Assembly: GCA_051000715.1 (NCBI GenBank)
Contig: JBPCOB010000261.1
Coordinates: 1 to 12,921 of the forward strand
DNA length: 12,921 nucleotides
Direction of reading: 5' to 3'
DNA from: JBPCOB01 sp051000715
GTDB taxonomy: Bacteria > Actinomycetota > Actinomycetes > JALYNC01
Position 1 is the stretch's first letter, and every line of letters begins with the position of its first letter. The notes below the pieces were generated by a model, which was not told where the DNA came from, did no database searches, and saw only the letters and a list, made by a program, of their open reading frames with translations. Positions 5,933 through 12,921 of this stretch are shown piece after piece. The position numbers and the translations under genes are program-made.

Positions 5933-7053
5933 CCCGGCGTTCCCGCCAGCGTGGCCCGCGTCGGCGGCGACTCGGCGGTCGCCGCCACCGGGGGCGTCGG
6001 CAGGTGCAGCGTGAACGTGGAACCGACGCCTTCCGAGCTCCACACCGAGACCCGGCCGCCATGGTTGCCGGCGATGTGCTTCACGATCGCCAGCCCCAGG
6101 CCGGTTCCTCCGGTGGCCCGCGACCGCGCCGGGTCGGACCGGTAGAACCGCTCGAAGACCCGCTCCAGGTCGCCGGTCGGGATCCCAATCCCCTGGTCAC
6201 TGACGGCGATCTCGACCTCGTCGCCGGCCAGGGTCTCCCGGAGCCGCGCGCCGACGCCCACCCTGGTGGCGGGTGAGGAGTACGAGATGGCGTTCTCCAG
6301 CAGGTTCGTCAGTGCGGTGACCAGCGACCGCTCGTCCCCCCAGACCGCGAGGTCGCCGGCGTCCGCGGCCACCACCTCGATGCCGACCGCGGCGGCGGCA
6401 AGGCGCACCCGGTCGACGGCGTCGGCGACCAGCCGGCCCACCGGAACCGCGCTCGGGTCAGGCAACGGATCGCCCCCTTGCACGCGCGAGAGCTCGAGAA
6501 GCTCCTGCACGAGCCGGGCCAGCCGGCCGGCCTCGTGCATCATCCGGTCGGCGAACCGCCGGGCCGCCACCGGATCGTCTACACCGTCGCGGAACGCCTC
6601 CGCCAGCAGCAGCAGGGCGCCGACCGGGGTCTTGAGCTCATGCGAGACGTTGGCCACGAAGTCCCGGCGTACGGCGTCCACCCGGCGCGCCTCGGCCAGG
6701 TCATGCAGCAGCAGCACCACTTGATCACTGCCTGGCACCGGCGCGGCGGTGGCGCGGACCGCCCGGGTGGCGGCGCCATAGGGCAGTTCGACGTCCTCGG
6801 TATGACGTACGCCGTCGCGGCGGGCCATCCGGACCAGGCGAGCCAGCGGGGGAGCGGCGAGGCTGGTACCCCGCACGACGCGCATGCCAAGAGCCGCATC
6901 GTTGGCGAGCACCACCTCGTGGTTGTCGAGCAGGACCGCACCGGTGTCGAGCGCCGCGGCCACGGTCGCCAGGACGGCGGTCGCCTCCCCACTCTGAGGA
7001 TTCGGGGGCGCCGGTGTGCTGCCGCCGCGGCGCCGGTTCCAGAACGGGGCCAT
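5929..7053 (-). CDS. senX3: sensor histidine kinase, SenX3/PhoR-like, without an evident membrane segment
   Basis: Read from ATG 7053, the protein is 374 residues. A PAS-like segment near the N-terminus (ALDTGAVLLDNHEVVLANDA) is followed by the dimerisation helix with phospho-acceptor His138 (FVANVSHELKTPVGAL). The ATPase domain follows: N box TNLLENAISYSS, G1 DQGIGIP, F box VFERFYRSD, G2 GGTGLGLAIVKHIAGNHGG. It pairs with the overlapping regX3. SenX3/PhoR kinases normally begin with membrane helices; here the N-terminus (MAPFWNRRRGG, then a Pro-rich linker) has none. An upstream in-frame extension to about 7257 overlaps the phoU start and also lacks a clear helix. A -10-like TACCAT ends 7 nt before ATG 7053, supporting that start; ATG 7062 is the alternative. 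It controls RegX3 phosphorylation and is restrained by PhoU and the Pst transporter in this family. Confidence 0.87.
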
Positions 7054-7060
7054 GATGTTC

Positions 7061-7066
7061 ATGGTA
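7061..7066 (-). promoter_or_regulatory. -10 element for senX3-regX3
   Basis: TACCAT on the minus strand fits TANNNT and ends 7 nt before ATG 7053, consistent with leaderless initiation there. If this is the main promoter, the ATG at 7060-7062 is outside the transcript. No good -35 is visible. Confidence 0.35.
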
Positions 7067-7115
7067 GGTGGGTGACGCCGGCTCCAGGGATGGCGCGGGC
7101 GGCGGTATGGCCGAG

Positions 7116-7132
7116 GTTCGGAAATGTTCACC
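7116..7132. promoter_or_regulatory. candidate PHO half-site in the senX3-phoU intergenic region
   Basis: GTTCACC at 7126-7132 equals one PHO-box unit, and a degenerate GTTCGG begins at 7116. The spacing is 10 bp instead of the usual 11, so only one unit is convincing. The site lies about 50 bp upstream of the senX3 -10 and about 55 bp upstream of the phoU -10, where RegX3 could feed back on its own operon and on phoU. Confidence 0.4.
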
Positions 7133-7184
7133 TGGCGGCCTTCCCCCCGTTGCCAACGACCGCCCCTGGCGGGCGCTGCGGGGT

Positions 7185-7190
7185 TATCGT
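7185..7190 (+). promoter_or_regulatory. possible -10 element of phoU
   Basis: TATCGT fits TANNNT and lies about 50 nt before the phoU GTG, leaving room for an untranslated leader with a strong GGAGGAG site at 7230-7236. No matching -35 is seen at the usual distance. Confidence 0.3.
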
Positions 7191-7239
7191 CGGGGCCAGC
7201 GGCCGGCCGCACCGGGCCGAGCAGAGCACGGAGGAGCCA

Positions 7240-7893
7240 GTGCGCGACGCCTACCACGACGACCTCGACGAGATCACCAACCAGCTCGTCGAGATGACCC
7301 GACTCGTCGGCAGCGCAGTCGGGCGGGCGACCACGGCTCTGCTCGACGCCGACCTGGCGATGGCCGAGTCAGTGATCGAAGGCGACCAAGTCATCGACGA
7401 CCTCTACCACGAGGTCGAGGAGAACGCCTTCGACCTGCTGGCCCGCCAGCAGCCGGTCGCGAGCGACCTGCGGATCCTGGTCACCAGCCTGCGGATGGTT
7501 GCCGATCTCGAGCGCAGCGGTGACCTCGCGTTGCACCTGGCCAAGCTGGCTCGCCGGCGTTACCCCGACAGCGCCGTGCCACCAGAGCTGCGCTCGACCA
7601 TTCTGGAGATGGGGCAGGTGGCGGAGCGGATCGTCGCGAAGGCCGGCAGCGTCATCTCTGCGCGCGACGTCGTCACCGCCGTCGAGCTGGAGAAGGACGA
7701 CGACGTCATGGACGACCTGCACCGGCGGCTGTTCACCGTCATGCTCGACGAGGACTGGCCGCATGGCGTCGACACCGCCATCGACATCGCGCTGGCCGGC
7801 CGCTACTACGAACGGTTCGCCGACCACGCCGTCTCGGTGGCCCGCCGGGTTGTCTACCTCGTCACCGGGGAGCGTGTTTTCGCTCCCGGCTGA
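7240..7893 (+). CDS. phoU: phosphate transport system regulator PhoU
   Basis: This 217-residue all-helical protein has two PhoU repeats. Family segments include YHDDLDEITNQLVEMTRLVG, DLLARQQPVASDLRILVTSL, MVADLERSGDLALHLAKLAR, DDVMDDLHRRLF and ALAGRYYERFADHAVSVARR; the last carries the conserved E/D-x3-D metal cluster. It resembles mycobacterial PhoY2. PhoU links the PstSCAB transporter to the sensor kinase and keeps the response regulator inactive when phosphate is plentiful, at the cytoplasmic face of the membrane. GTG 7240 is chosen because GGAGGAG lies just upstream and it matches the family N-terminus; the frame is open far upstream but that part lies antisense to senX3. It is divergent from senX3-regX3 and 63 nt before ppk1. 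Confidence 0.92.
   Translation: MRDAYHDDLDEITNQLVEMTRLVGSAVGRATTALLDADLAMAESVIEGDQVIDDLYHEVEENAFDLLARQQPVASDLRILVTSLRMVADLERSGDLALHLAKLARRRYPDSAVPPELRSTILEMGQVAERIVAKAGSVISARDVVTAVELEKDDDVMDDLHRRLFTVMLDEDWPHGVDTAIDIALAGRYYERFADHAVSVARRVVYLVTGERVFAPG
7868..7887 (+). terminator. hairpin at the 3' end of phoU
   Basis: GGGAGCG (7868-7874) pairs perfectly with CGCTCCC (7881-7887) around a TGTTTT loop, just inside the phoU stop codon. The stem is 7 bp and GC-rich but has no T-tract after it, so it may be only an attenuating or RNA-stabilising hairpin before the ppk1 promoter. Confidence 0.35.
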
Positions 7894-7909
7894 CCGACCT
7901 GCCGGGGGC

Positions 7910-7915
7910 TACCCT
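7910..7915 (+). promoter_or_regulatory. possible -10 element of ppk1
   Basis: TACCCT fits TANNNT in the 63-nt gap between phoU and ppk1. A start near 7922 would give a roughly 35-nt leader carrying the GGGGGA site before GTG 7957. No GTTCACC box is present here, so direct RegX3 control of ppk1 is not evident. Confidence 0.35.
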
Positions 7916-7956
7916 CGACCTTGCGAACATGGGCGCCGAGGCAGACGGGGGACCAC

Positions 7957-10080
7957 GTGGCACTTGCTTCCCAGCCGGCGCCACGGACCCCAGTTGCAGA
8001 TCTGCCGCCCCGGCGATTCCTGGACCGCGAGGCCAGCTGGCTGGCCTTCAACCGGCGGGTGCTGGAGCTGGCCTTGGACCCGACGGTCCCGCTGCTCGAA
8101 CGGACGAAGTTCCTGGCCATCTTCTCCACCAACCTGGACGAGTTCTTCATGGTCCGGGCGGCCGGCCTCAAGCGGCGCATCGCCACCGGCCTCGCGGTCA
8201 CGGCACCCAGCGGCCTGACGGCGCGCGAGCAGCTCGAGCACATCTCCGAACGTGCCCACGAGCTCGTCCTGGCGCAGGCGCGGTGCTTCATCGACGACGT
8301 GCTGCCCGCGCTCGACAAGGAGGGCATCGACGTCCTGCGCTGGGGCGAGCTCGACGGCGCCGAACAGGACCAGCTGCACTCCCTGTTCCGCGAGCGGGTC
8401 TATCCGGTGCTGACCCCTCTCGCGGTCGACCCGGCGCACCCGTTTCCCTACATCTCCGGGCTGAGCCTCAACCTCGCGGTCGTAGTGAAGAACCCCGAGA
8501 CCGGCGTGGAGCACTTCGCCCGCGTCAAGGTGCCGCCGTTGCTGCCACGGCTCGTGCTGGCGGCGCCGCAGCGGTTCGTGCCCCTCGAGGACGTCATCGG
8601 GGCCCATCTCCAGCAGTTGTTCCCGGGCATGGAGGTGCTGCAGTGGCACACCTTCCGGGTCACCCGCAACGCCGACCTGGAGGTCGACGAGGACGAGGTG
8701 GAGAACCTGCTCCAGGCGCTGGAGCGGGAGCTGCTCCGCCGGCGCTTCGGGCCACCGGTCCGGCTCGAGGTCGAGGAGTCGATGGACCCCCACGTCCTCG
8801 ACCTCCTGGTGCGCGAGCTGGGGGTCGGTGACGCCGAGGTCTACCGGGTGCCCGGGCCCGTGGACCTGTCGGCGTTGTGGGCGGTGGCCGAGCTCGACCG
8901 GCCCGACCTGAAGTACCAGCCGTTCGTGCCGGTGACCCATCCCCGGCTGCTCGACGCCGAGAAGAGCGGAGCAGAGAAGGGCGGCCCCGGCGACTTCTTC
9001 GCCACCCTCCGGCAGGGCGACGTCCTCGTCCATCACCCGTACGACTCCTTCGCGACCAGCGTCCAGGCCTTCATCGAGCGGGCCGCGACCGACCCCGACG
9101 TACTGGCGATCAAGCAGACGCTGTACCGGACAAGCGGCGACTCCCCGATCGTCGACGCGCTGATCGATGCGGCCGAGATGGGCAAGCAGGTGCTCGTCCT
9201 GGTGGAGCTCAAGGCGCGATTCGACGAGCAGGCCAACATCCGCTGGGCGCGTGCCCTGGAACGGGCCGGTTGCCACGTCGTCTACGGCCTGGTGGGCCTG
9301 AAGACCCACTGCAAGCTGTGCCTGGTGGTCCGGCAGGAACCGGACGGGCTGCGCCGCTACGCCCACATCGGGACCGGCAACTACAACCCGAAGACGGCGC
9401 GGCTCTACGAGGACCTCGGCCTGCTGACCGCCGACCCGGAGGTGGGCAGCGACCTCACCGACTTCTTCAATCATCTCTCCGGCTACTCCCGGCGGACCGG
9501 CTACAACCGGCTGCTGGTCGCGCCGAACACGCTGCGCGACGGCCTGGTGGACCGGATCGACCGGGAGGCCCGGGCCGCTCGGGCCGGCCGACCGGCAGCG
9601 ATCCGGATGAAAGTGAACAGCATCGTGGACGAGGTGATCATCGACGCCCTCTACCACGCGTCGCAGGCCGGCGTACCGGTCGACCTCGTGGTCCGCGGCA
9701 TGTCGGCGTTGCGGCCCGGCGTCCCCGGACTGTCGGAGACCATCCGGGTACGCAGCGTCCTCGGCCGGTTCCTCGAGCATTCACGGATCTTCAGCTTCGC
9801 CGCGGATGGAGAACACGAGGTCTACATCGCCAGCGCCGACCTCATGCACCGCAACCTCGACCGGCGGGTCGAGGCCGCCGTGCGGGTTACCGACCCAGCC
9901 GCCAAGGCGGAGATCACCGAGATGCTCGACCTGGCGATGGCCGACCGGCCGTGGACGTGGTCCCTCGACCCGGATGGCGAGTGGAACCGGTCGGCACCCG
10001 GCGAGACCGACCGGCCGGTCCTGGGGTACCAGGAGGAGCTGCTCCGACGGAAACGGCAGCGGACGCCGGTCGATGCGTGA
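7957..10080 (+). CDS. ppk1: polyphosphate kinase 1
   Basis: This 707-residue protein follows the full PPK1 layout. The N domain has RFLDREASWLAFNRRVLELA and FLAIFSTNLDEFFMVRAAGL; the head domain and two PLD-like catalytic domains follow. The autophosphorylated His is His470 in YAHIGTGNYNPKTARLYEDL; the second conserved His is His608 in RFLEHSRIFSF. Other signatures are YPVLTPLAVDPAHPFPYISG, HHPYDSF, AIKQTLYRTSGDSPI and DRRVEAAVRV. The enzyme reversibly transfers the gamma phosphate of ATP onto polyphosphate. The GTG at 7957 is chosen because of GGGGGA 4 nt upstream; an in-frame TTG at 7921 would add 12 residues. The end overlaps the CYTH/CHAD gene by 8 nt, so the polyphosphate genes are co-translated. 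Confidence 0.95.
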   Translation: MALASQPAPRTPVADLPPRRFLDREASWLAFNRRVLELALDPTVPLLERTKFLAIFSTNLDEFFMVRAAGLKRRIATGLAVTAPSGLTAREQLEHISERAHELVLAQARCFIDDVLPALDKEGIDVLRWGELDGAEQDQLHSLFRERVYPVLTPLAVDPAHPFPYISGLSLNLAVVVKNPETGVEHFARVKVPPLLPRLVLAAPQRFVPLEDVIGAHLQQLFPGMEVLQWHTFRVTRNADLEVDEDEVENLLQALERELLRRRFGPPVRLEVEESMDPHVLDLLVRELGVGDAEVYRVPGPVDLSALWAVAELDRPDLKYQPFVPVTHPRLLDAEKSGAEKGGPGDFFATLRQGDVLVHHPYDSFATSVQAFIERAATDPDVLAIKQTLYRTSGDSPIVDALIDAAEMGKQVLVLVELKARFDEQANIRWARALERAGCHVVYGLVGLKTHCKLCLVVRQEPDGLRRYAHIGTGNYNPKTARLYEDLGLLTADPEVGSDLTDFFNHLSGYSRRTGYNRLLVAPNTLRDGLVDRIDREARAARAGRPAAIRMKVNSIVDEVIIDALYHASQAGVPVDLVVRGMSALRPGVPGLSETIRVRSVLGRFLEHSRIFSFAADGEHEVYIASADLMHRNLDRRVEAAVRVTDPAAKAEITEMLDLAMADRPWTWSLDPDGEWNRSAPGETDRPVLGYQEELLRRKRQRTPVDA

Positions 10081-11596
10081 GGTCGAGGCCAAGTTCCGCG
10101 TCCACGGGCCGTTCACGCTGCCCGACCTCACCGGGGACGACACCGGGGTGGCCGAGGTGTCGGCCGGCGAGAAGTCCAGCCTGCGCGCGACCTACTACGA
10201 CACGGCCGACCTGCGGCTCGCCCGTGAGGGCATCACGTTGCGCCAGCGCGCCGGCGGTTCGGACGCCGGTTGGCACCTCAAGCTGCCCACCGGCAGCGAC
10301 CGCGCCCGCGAGGAGATCCAGCTGCCGCCCGACGGCTCCGGCGTGCCGGCAGCGCTGCGCGAGCTCGTGACGGCGTACGTCCGCTCGGCCTCGCTGGCTC
10401 CGGTCGCGACGCTGCGCACCGCCCGCACCACCCGGGTCCTGTACGACGGGAGCGGCAACCGGCTGGGGGAGCTGGTCGACGACGTGGTCTCCGTGCTCGA
10501 CGGCCCGCGGGTAGCGGCTCGCTTCCGGGAGATCGAGGTCGAGGCGGCGCCCGACGCCGAGGACCAGGAGAGTCTGCTCGACCGGGTCGGAGCCACGCTG
10601 GCCGCCGCCGGGGCGCAGCCCGGCGAGGTGCTGCCCAAGGCGGTCCGCGCGCTCGGGGCCCGGGCCAGCGCGCCACCCGATCCGGCGCCACCCGCAAAGG
10701 TCACGCCGGCGGACTCGGCGCGGGCAGCCCTGGTAGCGCACCTGACCACCAACGTGCGCGCCTTCCTGGCCCAGGACTCGCGGGTCCGCCGGGACGAGCC
10801 GGACTCGGTGCACCAGATGCGGGTGGCCGCCCGGCGGCTGCGCAGCGCCCTGCGGACCTTCGGCCCGTTGGTCGAGACGGCTTGGGCCGACGCGCTCCGA
10901 GAGGAGCTGGCCTGGGTGGCAGATGTGCTCGGTGGCGCCCGCGACGGCGAGGTGCTGCTCGCCCGGCTGCTCGGTGATCTGGCCACCTTGCCGGCGGAGG
11001 TTGTCCTCGGCCCGGTAGCCGACCGACTCGAGTCGCGCCTGTCCGGCGGGTTGGCCGAGGCCCGGGAGCAGGTGCTCGAGGTGCTGCGCGGCGAGCGCTA
11101 CCTGGCGCTGCTGGAGCAGCTGGTCGCCGCGGCAACGAACCCGCCGACCACCTCGGCGGCCGCCGCGCCGGCGGGCGTCGTACTGCCGAAGCTGGTCGGG
11201 GCCGCCTTCGACGAGCTGGCTCGGCGCGCCCGCAGGCTGGACCGTCCAGGAACGCCCGACGAGGCGTTCCACCGGGCCCGCATCACCGCAAAACGTGCGC
11301 GGTACGCCGCCGAAGCCTGCGTCCCGGTCTTCGGCTGCGCGGCCAAGGCGCTGGCCGTCGAGATCGCCCGGGTCCAGGAGGTCCTCGGCGAGCATCAGGA
11401 CGCCGTGGTCGCGGCGGACTTCCTTCGCGATCTGGCCGCAGAGCCGCGGCGGGGCGACCGGACCGGCTTCACGCTCGGTGTCCTCTTCGCCGACCAGCGT
11501 GCCGCCGCTCATACGGCGCGGGCGGCTTTCGCCGATATCTGGCCGGACGTACGCCGCCCGCGCCACCGCCGTTGGCTCGCAGGTGCCAAGCGATGA
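10073..11596 (+). CDS. CYTH and CHAD domain protein (triphosphatase / polyphosphate-binding)
   Basis: This 507-residue two-domain protein starts at ATG 10073 inside the ppk1 end (8-nt overlap). The N-terminal CYTH domain (about 1-200) opens with the signature ExExK (Glu3, Glu5, Lys7: REVEAKFRV) and has ATYYDTADLRLAREGITLRQR and GWHLKLP. These form the triphosphate tunnel of ThTPase/inorganic triphosphatase enzymes. An Ala/Pro-rich linker leads to the C-terminal CHAD domain (about 215-495), with its His/Arg helices HQMRVAARRLRSALRTF (His247) and HRARITAKRARYAAEA (His400). CHAD domains bind polyphosphate, and CYTH domains hydrolyse inorganic triphosphate or other triphosphates. Overlap with ppk1 suggests it binds or trims what PPK1 makes, or targets to granules; this is inference. 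Which triphosphate is the substrate cannot be read from the sequence. Confidence 0.9.
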   Translation: MREVEAKFRVHGPFTLPDLTGDDTGVAEVSAGEKSSLRATYYDTADLRLAREGITLRQRAGGSDAGWHLKLPTGSDRAREEIQLPPDGSGVPAALRELVTAYVRSASLAPVATLRTARTTRVLYDGSGNRLGELVDDVVSVLDGPRVAARFREIEVEAAPDAEDQESLLDRVGATLAAAGAQPGEVLPKAVRALGARASAPPDPAPPAKVTPADSARAALVAHLTTNVRAFLAQDSRVRRDEPDSVHQMRVAARRLRSALRTFGPLVETAWADALREELAWVADVLGGARDGEVLLARLLGDLATLPAEVVLGPVADRLESRLSGGLAEAREQVLEVLRGERYLALLEQLVAAATNPPTTSAAAAPAGVVLPKLVGAAFDELARRARRLDRPGTPDEAFHRARITAKRARYAAEACVPVFGCAAKALAVEIARVQEVLGEHQDAVVAADFLRDLAAEPRRGDRTGFTLGVLFADQRAAAHTARAAFADIWPDVRRPRHRRWLAGAKR

Positions 11597-12498
11597 CGGC
11601 CTCGGCGGAGATCCTCGCCGCCGGCGGCGTGCTGTGGCGGACCGACGCCGAGGGCGCCGGACTCGAGGTGGCGCTCGTGCACCGCCCGCGCTACGACGAC
11701 TGGTCGCTTCCCAAAGGCAAGCTGGACCCGGGGGAACATTTCCTCCTCGGCGCCGTACGGGAGGTCGAGGAGGAGACCGGGCACCGCTGCGTGGTCGGCC
11801 GCCCGCTCGGCCGGCAGCGTTACGTCCGCAACCTCGAGTCCGGACCGGTCCCCAAGACTGTGCGGTTCTGGGCCATGCGGGCCGACCCGGGGCAGTTCCA
11901 GGCGGGTTCGGAGGTCGACGAGCTGACTTGGCTGACCCCGGAGTCCGCCGCGACGACGGTGACGATGGACCGCGACCGCGACACCTTGGCCGAGTTCGTC
12001 GCGGCCCCGGTCGACACGGTGGCCTTCGGACTCATCCGCCACGCCAGCGCCGGCAGCCGGACCAAGTGGACGGGAGACGACGCGCAGCGACCACTCGACG
12101 AGACGGGCCGGGCGCAGGCGGCCGCGCTTCGCCCGCTCCTGGAGTGCTACGGGTTCACGCGGGTGCTCTCCGCCGACGTACTCCGCTGCCTGGAGACTGT
12201 TGAGCTGTACGCCGGTGAACGGCGGATCACGGTCGAGACCGAGCCCCTCATCTCCGAGCTCGGCTACCCGGTGAACCCGGAGACCGCTCTGGCGCGCTGC
12301 CTCGAGATCCTCAAGTCTCCTGAGCCGCTGGTCATGTGCAGCCAGGGGCGCGTCATGCCCGACCTCCTCTCGGGGATCTGCCGGCACTTCGGCTATGAGG
12401 CCCCCGCCGACACGACGGTCCCCAAGGGCTCCTTCTGGGTGCTGCACTTGGCCGGGGACCGACTCGTGGCCGTAGAGCGGCACACGCCGCCCGGCTAG
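11593..12498 (+). CDS. mutT1: Nudix hydrolase with C-terminal histidine phosphatase domain (MutT1-like)
   Basis: This 301-residue fusion starts at ATG 11593, overlapping the TGA of the CYTH/CHAD gene (ATGA), with AGGTG 7 nt upstream. The Nudix box runs from Gly42 (GKLDPGEHFLLGAVREVEEE) with Glu48, Arg56-Glu57, Glu60-Glu61 and Gly63. It is preceded by HRPRYDDWSLPKGK, as in mycobacterial MutT1. The second half is a SixA-like histidine phosphatase with catalytic His150 (LIRHASAGS), DETGRAQAAAL and the basic loop LSADVLRCLETVELYA. MutT1 converts 8-oxo-dGTP and 8-oxo-GTP to the diphosphates and, with the phosphatase domain, on to monophosphates; related activity on dinucleoside polyphosphates is known. 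The Mtb gene also lies beside ppk1. Here it is third in a set of overlapping genes that ends 21 bp before a PHO box. Confidence 0.9.
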   Translation: MTASAEILAAGGVLWRTDAEGAGLEVALVHRPRYDDWSLPKGKLDPGEHFLLGAVREVEEETGHRCVVGRPLGRQRYVRNLESGPVPKTVRFWAMRADPGQFQAGSEVDELTWLTPESAATTVTMDRDRDTLAEFVAAPVDTVAFGLIRHASAGSRTKWTGDDAQRPLDETGRAQAAALRPLLECYGFTRVLSADVLRCLETVELYAGERRITVETEPLISELGYPVNPETALARCLEILKSPEPLVMCSQGRVMPDLLSGICRHFGYEAPADTTVPKGSFWVLHLAGDRLVAVERHTPPG

Positions 12499-12518
12499 GA
12501 GTCGGACGGACCGCCTAC

Positions 12519-12540
12519 GTTCACCTTTCGTTCACCGTCG
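12519..12540 (+). promoter_or_regulatory. PHO box of pstS (RegX3/PhoP operator)
   Basis: GTTCACC (12519-12525) and GTTCACC (12530-12536) are perfect copies spaced 11 bp start to start, each followed by a 4-nt spacer. This is the exact direct-repeat unit of actinomycete PhoP/RegX3 boxes. A third unit would be GCCGCAC at 12541, a poor match. It lies about 50 bp upstream of the likely pstS transcription start. Confidence 0.85.
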
Positions 12541-12548
12541 GCCGCACG

Positions 12549-12573
12549 GTCAGACACCTGACGTCCTTAGCCT
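12549..12573 (+). promoter_or_regulatory. pstS core promoter region with a small palindrome
   Basis: TAGCCT (12568-12573) is the best -10 candidate between the PHO box and pstS. Just upstream, GTCAG-ACAC-CTGAC (12549-12562) is a perfect 5-bp inverted repeat with a 4-nt centre, in the -35 to spacer region. It may bind a second regulator, or be chance. Confidence 0.35.
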
Positions 12574-12625
12574 TCGCCATGTCGGCAATCACTGCCGGCA
12601 ACCCGGCCTACAGGAGGACGTAGAC

Positions 12626-12921
12626 GTGAAAGTGACGCGGACCGGCTCGCTCACGGCGCTTGGACTCGCCGGTGCCATGCTGCTCAGCGCCTGCGGTAGC
12701 GACAACGGTGCGAAGGCAACCAACGGCCAGAAGAACGTCGCGAAGGGCGACTGCGCCGGCGGCTCGCTCAGCGGGGCCGGCTCGACGTTCCAGGCGAACA
12801 TGGAGTCGCAGTGGGCGAAGGACTTCGCGGCTAAGTGCTCCGGTGCACAGGTCAACTACCAGAGCGTCGGGTCGGGCGCCGGCATCGAGCAGTTCGGGGC
12901 CGGCACGGTGGACTTCGGTGG
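12626..12921 (+). CDS. pstS: phosphate ABC transporter substrate-binding lipoprotein PstS, N-terminal part
   Basis: This gene runs off the right edge after 98 codons. GTG 12626 is preceded by AGGAGG (12612-12617) at 8-nt spacing. The first 23 residues form a lipoprotein signal peptide: basic start (KVTRTG), hydrophobic core (LTALGLAGAMLL) and lipobox LSAC with lipidated Cys23. A short polar linker follows. The start of the mature binding domain is typical of PstS: LSGAGSTFQANMESQWAKDF and VNYQSVGSGAGIEQF, then TVDFGG; the first Gly-Ala-Gly-Ser-Thr loop and the Ser-Gly-Ser-Gly-Ala-Gly loop bind phosphate in this family. It would be anchored outside the membrane and feed phosphate to PstC/PstA, whose genes probably lie beyond the window. 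A perfect PHO box upstream indicates induction by RegX3. Confidence 0.95.
   Translation, partial: MKVTRTGSLTALGLAGAMLLSACGSDNGAKATNGQKNVAKGDCAGGSLSGAGSTFQANMESQWAKDFAAKCSGAQVNYQSVGSGAGIEQFGAGTVDFG

Noticed and set aside
5933..6043. N-terminal extension of the response regulator
   Set aside because: It overlaps the kinase coding region, and the receiver domain begins properly at ATG 5932, which overlaps the kinase stop.
6478..7239. Upstream in-frame extension of phoU
   Set aside because: It lies antisense to senX3; the family N-terminus and a strong GGAGGAG site fix the start at 7240.
7909..9780. Long minus-strand open frame of over 600 codons opposite ppk1
   Set aside because: It is antisense to the strongly conserved ppk1 frame, has low-complexity composition with no recognisable domain, and is a usual artefact of GC-rich coding DNA.
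9914..11566. Minus-strand open frame of about 550 codons opposite the CYTH/CHAD gene
   Set aside because: Antisense shadow of a well-supported two-domain gene; no motifs.
12583..12597. CGGCA-ATCAC-TGCCG inverted repeat in the pstS leader
   Set aside because: Only a 5-bp stem in GC-rich DNA without other context; likely chance.

Overview
The window is GC-rich DNA with actinobacterial codon use and gene content. A mycothiol synthase, an RslA-type zinc anti-sigma factor, a CysA2-type sulfurtransferase and a SenX3-RegX3 phosphate system together point to a mycothiol-producing actinomycete. Genus and order cannot be fixed from the sequence alone. No tRNA, rRNA, CRISPR array or insertion sequence was recognised.

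Left part, minus strand (1-2720), sulfur and redox: a partial DUF1416/SseC gene follows a two-domain rhodanese (cysA2), with the two reading frames overlapping. cysA2 is preceded by a 26-residue Cys-rich leader peptide, apparently leaderless and probably a cysteine-responsive attenuator. An 11-nt stretch at the leader start is perfectly complementary to the cysA2 Shine-Dalgarno region. Further upstream lie a zinc-finger membrane anti-sigma factor (rslA-like) and its ECF sigma factor (sigL-like). The sigma gene carries its own SigL-type promoter (TGAACC-N16-CGT) directly before a GTG start. Next is a MoaD/ThiS sulfur carrier whose Gly-Gly is followed by two extra residues. mshD (2759-3685, plus) diverges from it.

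Middle (3686-5251): an island of looser codon use holds a complete glycerophosphodiester phosphodiesterase and a broken GT4 glycosyltransferase. The GT4 remnant lacks its N-lobe, is frameshifted at a (CG)4 run and follows the phosphodiesterase in frame after a single TGA.

Right part (5252-12921), phosphate and polyphosphate: senX3-regX3 (minus; the kinase appears to lack membrane segments) diverges from phoU (plus). A tightly overlapping set ppk1 - CYTH/CHAD - mutT1 follows, then the start of pstS behind a textbook PHO box (two GTTCACC units 11 bp apart). The likely logic is that RegX3 activates pstS under phosphate limitation, PhoU damps the kinase, PPK1 makes polyphosphate, the CYTH/CHAD protein binds or hydrolyses polyphosphate or triphosphate, and MutT1 cleans oxidised nucleotides.

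Several starts (the leader peptide, sigL, mshD, probably senX3) have a -10-type or ECF promoter element 6-7 nt before the start codon, so leaderless transcription seems common here.
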